From: Arachnia propionica
GTDB taxonomy: Bacteria > Actinomycetota > Actinomycetes > Propionibacteriales > Propionibacteriaceae
Assembly (NCBI RefSeq): GCF_003932785.1
Contig: NZ_RQYT01000004.1
Location: 1-64,000 of the forward strand
Length of the DNA stretch: 64,000 nucleotides
Direction of reading: 5' to 3'
A program made the position numbers and the translations under genes. Within the stretch, counting starts at the first letter, position 1; the number at the start of each line of letters is the position of its first letter. Below are positions 1-8,472 of this stretch, piece after piece. The notes below the pieces were generated by a model, which ran no database searches, was not told the origin of the DNA, and saw only the letters and a program-made list of their open reading frames with translations.

Positions 1-88
1 GCACGATCCAGTGCGCTCTTCGTCGTCCGCCTTGCCAAGGGGCCACCGTGCCGATCCTCGTCACGATCCCCCTATCCGCGCACCCTCT
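1..88 (+). repeat. Family A MITE-like element, right part, cut by window edge
   Basis: This stretch matches the right half of two complete copies at 52062-52221 (inverted) and 55087-55247 (same orientation). It ends in the terminal repeat CCTATCCGCGCACCCTCT at 71-88. No transposase is visible, so the element is probably non-autonomous. The left end lies outside the window. Confidence 0.8.
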
Positions 89-199
89 AAGCCGTCCGGG
101 GCGACATCCTGCGTCGTGCAGACCCCACGGCAGATCCCGCGAGGGGCGGTGCGCCGGCCGCAACCGTGGACGGCGATTCATGTTGGCCGAAGGATGGGT

Positions 200-276
200 G
201 GTCACGAATCGCCGCTTTACTTCGGTGAGATCGCGATGTCTACGCTGCCATAGCAGCAGGACGGCGATTCCTGACC
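200..276. repeat. Family B imperfect palindromic repeat (copy 1)
   Basis: It starts with GGTCACGAATCGCCG and ends with the near-inverse CGGCGATTCCTGACC, so it can fold as a long hairpin. Related copies are at 3022-3098, 38600-38675, 48570-48646 and 56851-56928. This copy is the most diverged in its centre and lacks the GAAACGTTTC core of copies 4 and 5. The rest of 89-760 holds only a small ORF at 433-585 and a weak D-family repeat. Confidence 0.75.
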
Positions 277-432
277 GCGGTGGTTGCGCCCGTCTCTTCT
301 CGGTGTCGCCCACCCGTGCCCGGGAGGTCCTTCCGGGCAACAGTCAAGCGCCTGTCCAGAGCCACTCTGGCCGCTTTCCTGAACAAGCCCCCAGGGGTTG
401 ACAGGAGTCTCCGGGAGTGCTGACCTTCAGAA

Positions 433-585
433 ATGAAGGGTTCAGCATACTTGGGTTCCATCAGCGCCGCGCTGGGCATGATCGTACTTCTGATCGATGC
501 GATTCTGGCGGGCGGCTCTTTCGTGAACGTGGGATTCGGTTTGATTCTTTGTGGGTTGGTGGCCGTCCAGTCAAGGCGAGAATGA
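433..585 (+). CDS. Possible small two-helix membrane protein
   Basis: This is a 50-aa ORF (ATG to TGA) that starts MKGSAYLGSI and ends VAVQSRRE. Two hydrophobic stretches (about residues 9-25 and 30-46) separated by a Gly-rich turn and followed by a basic tail would give a small helical-hairpin membrane protein. The ribosome site is weak (GGAG about 18 nt upstream). It resembles in size and design, not in sequence, the 66-aa protein at 5972-6172. No family is recognised. The surroundings are repeats, so it could also be a chance ORF. Confidence 0.4.
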   Translation: MKGSAYLGSISAALGMIVLLIDAILAGGSFVNVGFGLILCGLVAVQSRRE

Positions 586-639
586 ACTCGCCTGATTCGA
601 GGCGCATGGGGTCCAAGTGGTGAAGGCGGTGTGCGCCGT

Positions 640-745
640 CCTTCCCACCACTGGTCGAGTCGGGGCCGGAGCTTGCGGAGGACCCGTGTCGAGACCTCCG
701 TAGGATTCCCGCTCAATTCGAGGCCCAGCACCGTGTGCCAGGGGT
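640..745. repeat. Diverged family D repeat
   Basis: CACTGGTCGAGTCGG and CCAGCACCGTGTGCCAGGGG resemble parts of the repeats at 38824-38909 and 41733-41820, but in a rearranged order. It looks like a decayed or composite copy. Judged by eye only. Confidence 0.4.
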
Positions 746-759
746 CGTGAACAACACCT

Positions 760-1350
760 TCAGTTGGATGATGAACTGCTGGCGGCTGCGTTGTCCTCCT
801 TGTCACGGATGAGATCCACGGCGATGATGGCCGCGAGGATCGCCAGCCTCGGGCCGGGAGCCAGTCCGGGGGTGAGGTTGATCTGGTACCTGTCCTGACC
901 CAGGAAGGCCTCCGACAGGGTGCGGCGTTTGCGGTCAGCCCGTGCCATCAGGTTCCCGGCGGTGTCCGAGATCTCGAAGTCCCGGTCCCAGAAACTCCCC
1001 GTGACCTCGAGCGGGGTGCCATCCCCGAGCGCGAGCGAGATCCTCTTCCTGAACATCGAGAACTCCTTGCGCAGGTGCGCCAGGGGTTGGCCGTCGGGAA
1101 GGGTGATGCTGAAGGTGTCCCTGCCCCAGTTGAACGGATCGTGCAGGTGGGCCAGGACCTGCTGCGACGCGTCGACAAGCACGAAGTTCCGGTTTCCGAG
1201 GAAGAACCGGCCCGCCCCCGTGTCGGTCCCCACCACCCGACCGATCTCACGTCCCTGGCCGTCCAGGACGGAGAAGTCGTTGCGCCACAGCTGTCGTTGC
1301 TGCTGCAGGTGGACGACGTCGTGGCTGAGGAGTTCGGGGACGACACTCAT
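760..1350 (-). CDS. LURP-one-related / scramblase-like protein
   Basis: This 196-aa protein belongs by pattern to the LURP-one-related/phospholipid scramblase-like (tubby-fold) superfamily: repeated beta-hairpin segments with 'F.V.D..G..IG' and 'L....FSMFRKRISL' patterns, ending in a hydrophobic helix (LAILAAIIAVDLIRD, about 170-184). The C-terminus is a low-complexity Ser run. It is the last gene of a minus-strand run 2803-1403-760 and is paralogous to the gene at 1403-1918 (shared 'RLAIL..' plus 'AVDLIR' or 'VLDLIR' ending). A role is unknown in bacteria; lipid or membrane binding is a guess. A near-consensus box (CATCAT) 6 nt before the ATG could give a second, leaderless transcript. Confidence 0.75.
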   Translation of the reverse strand: MSVVPELLSHDVVHLQQQRQLWRNDFSVLDGQGREIGRVVGTDTGAGRFFLGNRNFVLVDASQQVLAHLHDPFNWGRDTFSITLPDGQPLAHLRKEFSMFRKRISLALGDGTPLEVTGSFWDRDFEISDTAGNLMARADRKRRTLSEAFLGQDRYQINLTPGLAPGPRLAILAAIIAVDLIRDKEDNAAASSSSSN

Positions 1351-1402
1351 GGGTCGATGATGTCACACGACGGGGTCGCCCGAGGGCCGGGAACTCGTCG
1401 GC

Positions 1403-1918
1403 TCAGGGAAGGTTGCGGGCCAGGAACCGGGCGCCCTCCGCGCGGATCAGGTCGAGCACGATGACAGTGCCCAGGATCGCCAGACGCTGCTCGTGAGGTG
1501 TCGTCGCCGCGAAACCGATCCGATGGGCCTCCGGGTCCAGATGATGCCGACCGGGGCATCGACGTCGTGCGATGAAGGCGAGCAACTCCCCGGAGGGATC
1601 GAGGACCTCGAACTCCGAGCCCAACGATCGCGCGATCACGTCGAGCACCGCGCCGTCGCCCATCGTCAGGGTGGTGTCGGCGAACTCCTGGTGGAGGGTG
1701 GCCAGCAGGTCGTCATTGGGCAGTGCCATCTCGAAGGTGTGACCCCAGTCGAGGTGACGGGTGAGCTGGAACAGCGTGCGGGCGGCGGGGTCGACGACGC
1801 TCAGGTCACGGTTCGCGGCGGCGTCGGGCAGGACCTGACCGACGAGGGTCTCGTCGTCGTCCAGGACGTCGAAACGGTTCTGCAGCAGGCGCTGCAGCCA
1901 TACGACGTCCGGCATCAT
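1403..1918 (-). CDS. LURP-one-related / scramblase-like protein (paralogue)
   Basis: This 171-aa protein has the same fold pattern and C-terminal helix (RLAILGTVIVLDLIRAEG) as its downstream neighbour at 760-1350 and is probably a tandem duplicate that has diverged. It opens with MMPDVVWLQRLLQNRFDVLDDD, so the first or second Met may be used. It starts 11 nt after the stop of the LytR_C gene and is probably cotranscribed with it. No catalytic residues can be named. Function is unknown. Confidence 0.7.
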   Translation of the reverse strand: MMPDVVWLQRLLQNRFDVLDDDETLVGQVLPDAAANRDLSVVDPAARTLFQLTRHLDWGHTFEMALPNDDLLATLHQEFADTTLTMGDGAVLDVIARSLGSEFEVLDPSGELLAFIARRRCPGRHHLDPEAHRIGFAATTPHEQRLAILGTVIVLDLIRAEGARFLARNLP

Positions 1919-1929
1919 GACGCGTCGGT

Positions 1930-2493
1930 TCAGCTCTGCGTGGGCTGCGGGGCCGTCTCCGAGGGGGCGTCCACCGGGGGAGGCACATCCGTCGGCGACG
2001 GTGACGGGGCCAGGCAGATCGTGCCCGAGGTCACCGGGACCTCGTTCAGCGGGGCCTCCGCCAGTCCCGGGTAGTCGGAGCCGACCAGGATGTCCACCGT
2101 GCCGTCGACCCGGGCGTCGTTCTCCACCTGGGGTGAGTTGAAACGGCTGGCGACGAGCGTCGCGGCGTCGACGTTGTTGCTACCACTGCGAATGATGATG
2201 CCGGCGATCCGCTCCTCGGTGTTCGACACCCTGATGACCTGGAACCCGGCGGCCTGCATGCTCTCGCCCACCCGCGTCGCCAATCCGACGGTCTGGCCGC
2301 CGTTGATGACGCGCACCGACACCTGCGACGGCACCAGCACGTCCGTGGTGTGCGTGACGCAGGGCGTGGGCTCCGGCTCCGGGAAGGGGGCGGTGAGGTT
2401 GCGCCAACCCCAGAACGCGCCCCACACGAGCAGCGCCAGGAGGCCGAGGAGCAGGATGGGGGTGGCGATCAGCCGAAAGGTACGCAACGTCAT
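1930..2493 (-). CDS. Membrane-anchored LytR_C domain protein
   Basis: This 187-aa protein starts at MTLRTFRLIA after a GGAGTGAG site next to the ATG. Residues about 7-30 form one transmembrane helix. A LytR_C-type domain follows (about 50-150; 'V.V.NGG...GLATRVGESMQAAGFQV....N' and 'I.RSG.....AA.LVAS'), then a Pro/Ser/Thr tail. LytR_C domains are extracytoplasmic and found in actinobacterial envelope proteins such as the CEI/VirR group. The gene lies 16 nt after the 97-aa gene, a pairing that is common in Actinobacteria. Likely role: cell-envelope maintenance (inference). Confidence 0.85.
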   Translation of the reverse strand: MTLRTFRLIATPILLLGLLALLVWGAFWGWRNLTAPFPEPEPTPCVTHTTDVLVPSQVSVRVINGGQTVGLATRVGESMQAAGFQVIRVSNTEERIAGIIIRSGSNNVDAATLVASRFNSPQVENDARVDGTVDILVGSDYPGLAEAPLNEVPVTSGTICLAPSPSPTDVPPPVDAPSETAPQPTQS

Positions 2494-2509
2494 CTCACTC
2501 CGGTCAGGC

Positions 2510-2803
2510 TCATTCCACTTCGAGCACGCGGGCATGCATGGTCTGGCGCTGCTGCAGCGCAGCGCGCAGGGCACGGTGGAGGCCATCCTCCAGGTACAGT
2601 TCGCCGCGCCACAGCACGACGTGGGCGAAGAGGTCACCGTAGAAGGTGGAGTCCTCCTCCAGCAGCGCATCCAGGTCCAGGGTGCGCTTGGTGGTCACCA
2701 GTTCGTCGAGTCGCACCTGGACCGGTGCGATGCCGGCCCACTGTCTCTGGACGTACCCGTGGTCCGGGTAGGGGCGGGAGTCGCCGACGCGCTTGAAGAT
2801 CAC
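2510..2803 (-). CDS. Conserved actinobacterial 97-aa protein (VapB-like in some annotations)
   Basis: The sequence contains the highly conserved actinobacterial patterns VTTKRTLDLDALL, DSTFYGDLFAHVV and LYLEDGLHRALRAALQQR. Databases often name such proteins type II antitoxin, VapB family, but no toxin is adjacent; the constant partner is the LytR_C gene downstream, so a toxin-antitoxin role is doubtful. The start is a GTG that follows a TAGACT box by 6 nt, so its mRNA is probably leaderless. It is the first gene of the operon that runs down to position 760. Confidence 0.85.
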   Translation of the reverse strand: MIFKRVGDSRPYPDHGYVQRQWAGIAPVQVRLDELVTTKRTLDLDALLEEDSTFYGDLFAHVVLWRGELYLEDGLHRALRAALQQRQTMHARVLEVE

Positions 2804-2809
2804 CCCACA

Positions 2810-2815
2810 AGTCTA
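2810..2815 (-). promoter_or_regulatory. -10 box of a leaderless promoter
   Basis: TAGACT on the minus strand, then 6 nt, then the GTG start at 2803. Drives the 2803-760 operon. Confidence 0.65.
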
Positions 2816-3021
2816 GGCCCTGTTCCGAAAGTCATGCCAAGCCTGAGCGGGTGATCTGACGTCTCGGCATCCTGCGCCGTAGGTCCGGTACGGCAGGTGC
2901 ATGTCGACTGTCGACTCTTCTCCTCCGGGGCGTCGTCGCTGGGGGCAAAGCCGCCGGCCCGCCCCCGACGCCGTCGGGGCCCGTCGCTCCGCCCGCGGCG
3001 TCTCGTGTCAAGCAGTGTCGC

Positions 3022-3098
3022 GGTCACGAATCGCCGTTCTGCTTCGTCTGGAACGTTTCAAACGACGGCTCACGGAAGCAAAGCGGCGGTTCGTGACC
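3022..3098. repeat. Family B imperfect palindromic repeat (copy 2)
   Basis: The 77-bp unit runs from GGTCACGAATCGCCGTTCTG to GCGGCGGTTCGTGACC. The centre carries GAACGTTTCAAAC, one base away from the perfect palindrome GAAACGTTTC of copies 4 and 5. The arms are inverse complements with a few mismatches. It lies in the intergenic space upstream of the HerA-like gene. Confidence 0.85.
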
Positions 3099-3162
3099 AC
3101 CCCATCGTTCAGTCACCCCGTCCTGCCGGCCTCCCGTTCCCTCCCGTCGACCTCACCAGTGC

Positions 3163-3294
3163 GCTGATTCGCCTGCCTTGGATCGGAAACGCCTGCCTTC
3201 TTTCACTTCGCCTGCCGAACAAGACAGGCGAGCCGCCGATAAGGCAGGCGAGCCGCACCCAGGACAGGCGAACCGGGGACAAGACAGGCGAAAC
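3163..3294. repeat. Family C repeat: CGCCTGCC / GGCAGGCG cluster (copy 1)
   Basis: The left half contains three CGCCTGCC units, the right half four (G/A)CAGGCGA units in the opposite direction, so the element is a large inverted repeat made of short repeats. A second copy with the same order and spacing is at 56713-56844. Both are close to a family B copy and follow similar CCTCCCGTCG sequence. Spacers are irregular (about 8-20 nt), unlike CRISPR. No coding role is seen for 2816-3493. Confidence 0.85.
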
Positions 3295-3493
3295 TGAACC
3301 GTGCTGGCTGGCCAAACGGTTCAGATCGGTCACCGGGAGGGCGCCGTCGGGGCGTCGTGCCGTCCGAAGGACGGACATCCGTGGGTCGTGCCCCGCGCCG
3401 GAACGCGCGGAATGTTCAGAGGGTGTGCGGGTGGAGCGTCGTCCTGGTCGTGCCCCTCCCCGGAAGGTGAGGAAAGATGGCAGTCTTGTATCC

Positions 3494-5074
3494 GTGACTG
3501 AAGAACTAGTGGCAACCATCCAGAGCGGGTACGGGTTCGACGCCGAGGCCGTGCAGTTGGGGGTGCTCCTCGACGGGGAGCCGCGCGTCGACGCCCCGAT
3601 CCGCATCCCCCTGTCGATGTTCAACCGCCACGGGCTGGTCGCCGGGGCGACGGGCACCGGCAAGACCAAGACCCTCCAGCTCATGACCGAGGCGCTCAGC
3701 AAGGCCGGGGTCCCGGTCTTCGCCGCGGACATCAAGGGCGACCTGTCCGGCCTCGCCTCGCCCGGCGTGGAGAGCGAGAAGCTGCGGGCCCGCGTCGAGG
3801 CCCAGGGACAGGACTGGCAGGCCCAGGCGAGACCCTGCGAGTTCCTCGCCCTCGGCGGCCAGGGGCTCGGGGTGCCGGTGCGGGCGACGATCAGCTCCTT
3901 CGGCCCCATCCTGCTGTCCAAGGTGCTGGGCCTCAACGAGGTGCAGGAGTCGTCGCTCGGGCTCGTGTTCTACTACGCCGACAAGAACGGCCTGCCGCTG
4001 CTCGACCTCAAGGACCTCGTCGCCCTGCTGAAGTTCCTCACCTCCGACGACGGCAAGGACGAGCTCAAGGAGATCGGCGGGGTCTCCGCCGCCACCGCCG
4101 GGGTCATCCTGCGCAACCTCGTCACCCTGTCCGAGCAGGGCGGGGATGTCTTCTTCGGCGAGCCGGAGTTCGAGCCCAGCGAGCTGCTGCGCACCACCGC
4201 CGACGGGCAGGGCGTCGTGACGCTGCTGGAGCTGCCCGACCTCGCGTCGCGCCCGGCCATGTTCTCCACCTTCCTCATGTGGCTGTTGGCCGATCTGTAC
4301 TCGACGCTGCCCGAGGTGGGCGACATCGACCGGCCGAAGCTCGTCTTCTTCTTCGACGAGGCCCACCTGCTGTTCAAGGACGCCTCGAAGGCGTTCCTCA
4401 GCTCCATCACCCAGACGGTGCGGCTCATCCGCTCGAAGGGCGTCGGGGTGTTCTTCGTCACCCAGACCCCGAAGGACGTCCCCGAGGACGTGCTCGCGCA
4501 GCTCGGGTCGCGGGTGCAGCACCAGCTGCGCGCCCACACCCCCAACGACGCGAAGGCCCTCAAGCAGACGGTCTCGACCTACCCGAAGTCGGCCTACGAC
4601 CTCGAGGAGGTGCTGCAGAGCCTCGGTATCGGCGAGGCGATCGTCACGGTCATGAACCCCAAGGGCGCCCCGACCCCCGTCGCGTGGACCCGGCTGTGGG
4701 CGCCGGAGACCCTCATGGACCCGTCGCCGACGGAGCTGCTGCAGTCGACGGTCAACGCGTCGCCGCTCATGGCGCGCTACGGCGCCGCCGTCGATCGGGA
4801 CTCGGCCTACGAGATGCTCGCCCGGAAACTGGAGGAGGGGGCCAAGGCCGCCGAGGAGGAACGACTCCGGGCCGAGGCCGACGCGGCCGCCGCGAAGCAG
4901 GAGAAGGCCGCGACCACCCGGTCCCGCTCGACATCCACCGGCTCCTCCGTCGCCCGCGAGGCGGGCAAGGTCGTCGGGCAGGCGGCGAGCCGTGGCCTCA
5001 TGCAGATGGTCCGCACCGCGACCCGCGAGATCATCCGCGGTCTCTTCGGGACCGGGCGACGTCGGCGGCGCTGA
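3494..5074 (+). CDS. HerA-like (DUF853/YjgR) ATPase
   Basis: The 526-aa protein starts at GTG 3494 (VTEELVATIQ); the longer upstream frame would run through the repeats and is rejected. Walker A GATGTGKT is at residues 51-58 and the Walker B-like region LVFFFDEAHLLF is near 282-293. A sensor/arginine region (VGVFFVTQTPKDVP) follows, then a C-terminal Ala/Glu-rich coiled coil and a basic tail. This matches the DUF853 family of hexameric FtsK/HerA-type ATPases, which is widespread in Actinobacteria; the exact substrate is not established, DNA being likely. It is cotranscribed with or followed closely by dcd. Confidence 0.9.
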   Translation: MTEELVATIQSGYGFDAEAVQLGVLLDGEPRVDAPIRIPLSMFNRHGLVAGATGTGKTKTLQLMTEALSKAGVPVFAADIKGDLSGLASPGVESEKLRARVEAQGQDWQAQARPCEFLALGGQGLGVPVRATISSFGPILLSKVLGLNEVQESSLGLVFYYADKNGLPLLDLKDLVALLKFLTSDDGKDELKEIGGVSAATAGVILRNLVTLSEQGGDVFFGEPEFEPSELLRTTADGQGVVTLLELPDLASRPAMFSTFLMWLLADLYSTLPEVGDIDRPKLVFFFDEAHLLFKDASKAFLSSITQTVRLIRSKGVGVFFVTQTPKDVPEDVLAQLGSRVQHQLRAHTPNDAKALKQTVSTYPKSAYDLEEVLQSLGIGEAIVTVMNPKGAPTPVAWTRLWAPETLMDPSPTELLQSTVNASPLMARYGAAVDRDSAYEMLARKLEEGAKAAEEERLRAEADAAAAKQEKAATTRSRSTSTGSSVAREAGKVVGQAASRGLMQMVRTATREIIRGLFGTGRRRRR

Positions 5075-5097
5075 ACGACGCCGATGAGCGGGCCGGG

Positions 5098-5103
5098 TAG
5101 GCT
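5098..5103 (+). promoter_or_regulatory. -10 box of a leaderless promoter (dcd)
   Basis: TAGGCT, then 6 nt, then the ATG of dcd at 5110. No ribosome site fits in this gap. Confidence 0.7.
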
Positions 5104-5109
5104 CAGGCC

Positions 5110-5685
5110 ATGCTGTTGAGCGACCGTGACATCCTGGCCGAGGTGAGCTCCGGGGGGATCGCCCTCGATCCGTGGGAGCCCGCGATGATCCAGCCGTCGA
5201 GCGTGGACGTGCGCCTCGACAAGTACTTCCGGGTGTTCGAGAACCACCGCTACCCGCACATCGACCCGGCCGAGGAGCAGTCGGAGCTGACCCGGGTCAT
5301 CGAGGTCAGCGACGGCGAGGCCTTCGTGCTGCACCCCGGCGAGTTCGTCCTCGGCTCCACCTGGGAGCAGGTCAGCCTCGGCCCGAGCATCGCGGCCAGG
5401 CTGGAGGGCAAGTCGTCGCTGGGGCGGCTCGGGCTGCTGACGCACTCGACGGCGGGCTTCATCGACCCGGGCTTCACGGGTCACGTGACGCTCGAGCTGT
5501 CGAACATGGCGACGCTGCCCGTGAAGCTGTGGCCGGGGATGAAGATCGGCCAGCTGTGCTTCTTCCAGCTCTCCTCGCCGGCCGAGCATCCGTACGGCTC
5601 GAGGGAGTACGGCTCCCGCTACCAGGGCCAGCGCGGCCCCACCCCGTCGCGTTCCTACCTCAACTTCCACCGCACGACGGTGTGA
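5110..5685 (+). CDS. dcd: dCTP deaminase, bifunctional dUMP-forming
   Basis: This 191-aa enzyme converts dCTP to dUTP and, in the actinobacterial form, on to dUMP, supplying thymidylate synthesis in the cytosol. The family signature is clear: MLLSDRDI start, [10 protein letters not shown] near 28-37, the catalytic Glu region [19 protein letters not shown] (about 118-136) and a C-terminal [14 protein letters not shown] nucleotide-closing segment. Full length. It is read from its own leaderless promoter 24 nt after the HerA-like gene. It marks the left border of the low-GC island. Confidence 0.97.
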   Translation: MLLSDRDILAEVSSGGIALDPWEPAMIQPSSVDVRLDKYFRVFENHRYPHIDPAEEQSELTRVIEVSDGEAFVLHPGEFVLGSTWEQVSLGPSIAARLEGKSSLGRLGLLTHSTAGFIDPGFTGHVTLELSNMATLPVKLWPGMKIGQLCFFQLSSPAEHPYGSREYGSRYQGQRGPTPSRSYLNFHRTTV

Positions 5686-5971
5686 GGGGGCTGACGCCCA
5701 CAGGTTGATGTGGGTGGTCCAGGGAACTCCTCACTCTGGGGAGCTCGGTGGGTCGGGTCACCATCCTGCCCATGGAGTTCCGGACGCTGGAACAACGCTC
5801 CTCAGACGTCAGGTGTGAATGCGCAACACGCCTTGGCTGCGTAGGCATACGTATGTCGGTTCCCTTGGTGCGTACTTTCATCTCCCCCTATGGTGTCGTG
5901 CCTCCTCCTCCGGTACAAAGGTTCTTGTCAACTGCGAATCTTGTTGAGGTACGTGGGAACGAGGAGAGGAC
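5686..5971. other. Island-leading intergenic region with hairpin and operator-like dyad
   Basis: A short hairpin CCCACA-N6-TGTGGG at 5697-5714 follows dcd. The perfect palindrome CATACGTATG at 5846-5855, extending imperfectly to 5844-5857, is a candidate operator for the biosynthetic operon. AT-richer sequence from about 5880 probably holds the promoter of the 5972 gene (for instance TTGTCA near 5925), but a clear -10 cannot be assigned. Confidence 0.45.
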
Positions 5972-6172
5972 ATGGGAGTCCGATACAGGATGTTCGCGGC
6001 CATCTTTCTTTGGGTGCTCGCGATCATTTGCTTGGTGCTTGCTGTCGTCAATTTCCTGCAACGACCCGTTGAGACCGTTGCTGGCGTTGGGATGCTAGGA
6101 GTTGGCGTCATCAGCCTGGTCGGCGGGTTGTATCTCAGTCGTCCAGCACGGCCTCGGAGTCGATTGAGGTGA
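5972..6172 (+). CDS. Small two-helix membrane protein at head of RiPP operon
   Basis: This 66-aa protein has a good ribosome site (GAGGAGAGGAC before ATG). Two membrane helices are visible (about 8-27 and 36-55), with a basic end (SRPARPRSRLR). It ends 4 nt before the YcaO gene start and is plainly the first gene of the biosynthetic operon. No family is recognised. A role in immunity, or as a membrane partner of the modification or export complex, is possible by position only. Confidence 0.7.
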   Translation: MGVRYRMFAAIFLWVLAIICLVLAVVNFLQRPVETVAGVGMLGVGVISLVGGLYLSRPARPRSRLR

Positions 6173-6176
6173 ATTG

Positions 6177-8462
6177 ATGAACCCAGTACGTTTCAAGAGT
6201 GGGCTGAATGTCGATGTGCTGAATGGGTCGCAGGTGTTCATGCTCTCGGACAGCGACCAAGTTCTGATGGAGAACAGTGCCGTGGCCCAAGTGGTGCGAG
6301 CAGTTGATGGCAGCCGGGACATGGCTGACATCGTTGCGGCCGTTGCGCTCCAAGTGGGACCTGGGGTTGCCTTTGCGGCCGTGAACTCGATGCTCGAGAA
6401 GGGGTATCTGCGGACGGACTCATTGAAGGGAGGATCCTTTGGTGCCTATCTGGAGAACCGGGGAGTTGATCCTTCACGGACCATCGAGGCCCTGACAGCG
6501 TGTCGTGTCGCGTTGTTGCCCCTGATCCTGGAGCGCCCTCGGGACGAGGTGCATCAGGTCTTGGGAGATATCGCTCTCGGGCTCCAGGATCAAGGGGTGA
6601 CAGTGGAGTTCTTGGCGGATGATGCTGAGGTCTCCTCGGTTGATGCGGAGACCTTCATCGTGGTCGTTGCCGAGGACTACATCCATCCCAGCCTGGATCA
6701 ACTCAACAGAAAGCTGCTGAAGCGAGGGACTGCATGGTTGCTCGTAAAGCCGTGGGGTCAGTCGGCATGGTTGGGGCCCGCCGTCACTCCGCACAAGTCG
6801 GCCTGCTGGGCCTGCATGGAGGACCGGCTCGTGGCGAATCGCCAGGCGGAACGTTACTTGGCGGAGCATCTCGGTCGTCTCCCGTCCGTGCCCACATCAG
6901 GGATGATGCCGGGCGCAGGTCGGGTTTCCAGTCAAGCGATCCTCGCGCATTTGATCGCAATGGTCAATGGCGAGCTGTCTCCCTTCGCGAACATGCTGCG
7001 AAGCATGGATTTCATGACCATGGCTGTCACCGATCACACGGTGGTGCAGCAACCTCTCTGCCTTGTTTGTGGCACCATGGCCCAAAGGCCCACGGCTGAG
7101 GTTGTGCTGAATCCCACCACAAGCTTGGAGGGGACGGATGGTGGTTACCGGGTCTGCACACCTGAGGAGACCGTTGAGCGACTTTCGAAGCATGTCAGTC
7201 CGATCACGGGTGCTGTCTCAAAGATCGAAAGCTTGGGTGTCGACACCGACGGAGTGACCTACTCCTTCGCTGCTGGACACAACTACGCCACGATCAATGA
7301 CAGCATGCGTCTCTTGGCCCAGAATCTGCGGGGGCAATCCGGCGGTAAGGGTCGGACACGGCAGCAGGCCCGTGCCAGCGCGGTCTGTGAGGCCATTGAG
7401 CGCTTCTCCGGCGTCTGGGAGCCCCGAGTTCCTGCTGTGCGTTCCACGTGGCGGGATCTCAGCCAACGCGCGATTCATCCGCGCGACGTGCTTCTCTTCA
7501 GTGAAGCCCAATATGACTCCCGTTCCTCGATGACGAGGTTTGAGAACAAGTTCCATCGCATTCCGCTGCGATTTGATGAGGCAAGGCCGTTCGATTTCAC
7601 TCCCGGTCGGTCTTTGACTACCGGGGAGGAGGTTCTGGTGCCCGCGGGTCTCGCATGGTACGGGACCCCTGATCTTTCGGAGTATCCGTACGTCTACACA
7701 GACTCCAATGGAGAAGCTGCGGGTAACACCTTGGAGGAAGCCATCCTCCAGGGGCTGTGCGAGGTCTGTGAGCGAGATGCGGTCGGGATCTGGTGGTTCA
7801 ACCGTGTCCAGCGGCCGGGAGTCGACCTCGACTCATTCAACGATCCCTACATTGACATTCTGCGCGAGTTCTATGCCAAGAAACAACGGAACCTCTGGGT
7901 CGTGAGTCTGCAGAACGATCTCGAGATGCCGGTCTTCGCAGCCATGTCTCGACGGGACCATGACGTTCAAGACATCATGATCGGCTTCGGGGCGCATCCC
8001 GATCCTGCGCTGGCCCTGTTCCGGGCCCTCACCGAGTTGAACCAGTTCCTGCCTTTCGTCGTCCTGCGGGACAAGGATGACAATACGATTTACCGCACTG
8101 ATGACGAGGCGACGCTCGAATGGTGCAAGAATGTCACGACGGAGTCCGAGAAGTGGTTGCTTCCGCACGAGGAACTCCCGCCAGTTCGCTTGTCTGATCT
8201 TCCTGTTGTCGGCACGCGCCAGATTGACGAGTTGGTGCAGCGTCAGGTCGACACCTTGGAACGCGTGGGTGTGGAGACGATCGTCGTCAACCAGACTCGT
8301 CCTGAGATCGAGCTGTCGGTCGCCAAGGTCTTCACTCCGGGGCTGAGGCACTTCTGGAGGAGGTCTGCCCCAGGGCGGCTTTATGACGTCCCGGTGAAGC
8401 TGGGTTGGCTCGATCGCGCCCTGAGGGAAGACGAACTCAATCCGCGTAGCGTTTTCTTCTGA
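6177..8462 (+). CDS. Fused TOMM cyclodehydratase (E1-like C domain + YcaO D domain)
   Basis: This 761-aa enzyme would use ATP to cyclise Cys (Ser/Thr) side chains of a precursor to azolines. Residues about 1-85 look like a winged-helix, PqqD-like precursor-recognition element. About 95-330 is the E1-like C domain with a Zn-binding pair of CxxC motifs (C210-W-A-C213 and C295-L-V-C298). About 340-761 is the YcaO domain: GGKGRTRQQARASAVCEAIE at 389-408 and the SNGEAAGNTLEEA...CERDA segment at 510-535 are ATP/Mg-binding regions. The C-terminus LNPRSVFF matches the usual end of SagD-type proteins. ATG 6177 is chosen over the in-frame TTG before it because GAGGTGA lies 4 nt upstream. First enzyme of the pathway, followed by SagB. 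Confidence 0.93.
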   Translation: MNPVRFKSGLNVDVLNGSQVFMLSDSDQVLMENSAVAQVVRAVDGSRDMADIVAAVALQVGPGVAFAAVNSMLEKGYLRTDSLKGGSFGAYLENRGVDPSRTIEALTACRVALLPLILERPRDEVHQVLGDIALGLQDQGVTVEFLADDAEVSSVDAETFIVVVAEDYIHPSLDQLNRKLLKRGTAWLLVKPWGQSAWLGPAVTPHKSACWACMEDRLVANRQAERYLAEHLGRLPSVPTSGMMPGAGRVSSQAILAHLIAMVNGELSPFANMLRSMDFMTMAVTDHTVVQQPLCLVCGTMAQRPTAEVVLNPTTSLEGTDGGYRVCTPEETVERLSKHVSPITGAVSKIESLGVDTDGVTYSFAAGHNYATINDSMRLLAQNLRGQSGGKGRTRQQARASAVCEAIERFSGVWEPRVPAVRSTWRDLSQRAIHPRDVLLFSEAQYDSRSSMTRFENKFHRIPLRFDEARPFDFTPGRSLTTGEEVLVPAGLAWYGTPDLSEYPYVYTDSNGEAAGNTLEEAILQGLCEVCERDAVGIWWFNRVQRPGVDLDSFNDPYIDILREFYAKKQRNLWVVSLQNDLEMPVFAAMSRRDHDVQDIMIGFGAHPDPALALFRALTELNQFLPFVVLRDKDDNTIYRTDDEATLEWCKNVTTESEKWLLPHEELPPVRLSDLPVVGTRQIDELVQRQVDTLERVGVETIVVNQTRPEIELSVAKVFTPGLRHFWRRSAPGRLYDVPVKLGWLDRALREDELNPRSVFF

Positions 8463-8472
8463 GGGGTCTGTG

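Noticed and set aside
240..806. 188-codon minus-strand frame at the left end
   Set aside because: It crosses a B repeat and the small membrane ORF, has no family pattern and no ribosome site.
3163..3294. CGCCTGCC repeats as a possible CRISPR array
   Set aside because: Units are only 8-10 bp, change direction midway and have irregular short spacers; no cas gene is in the window.
3506..4537. Long minus-strand frame opposite the HerA-like gene
   Set aside because: Composition (Glu/Gly/Arg/Gln-rich) mirrors third-position GC of the real plus-strand gene, and no promoter or ribosome site is seen.
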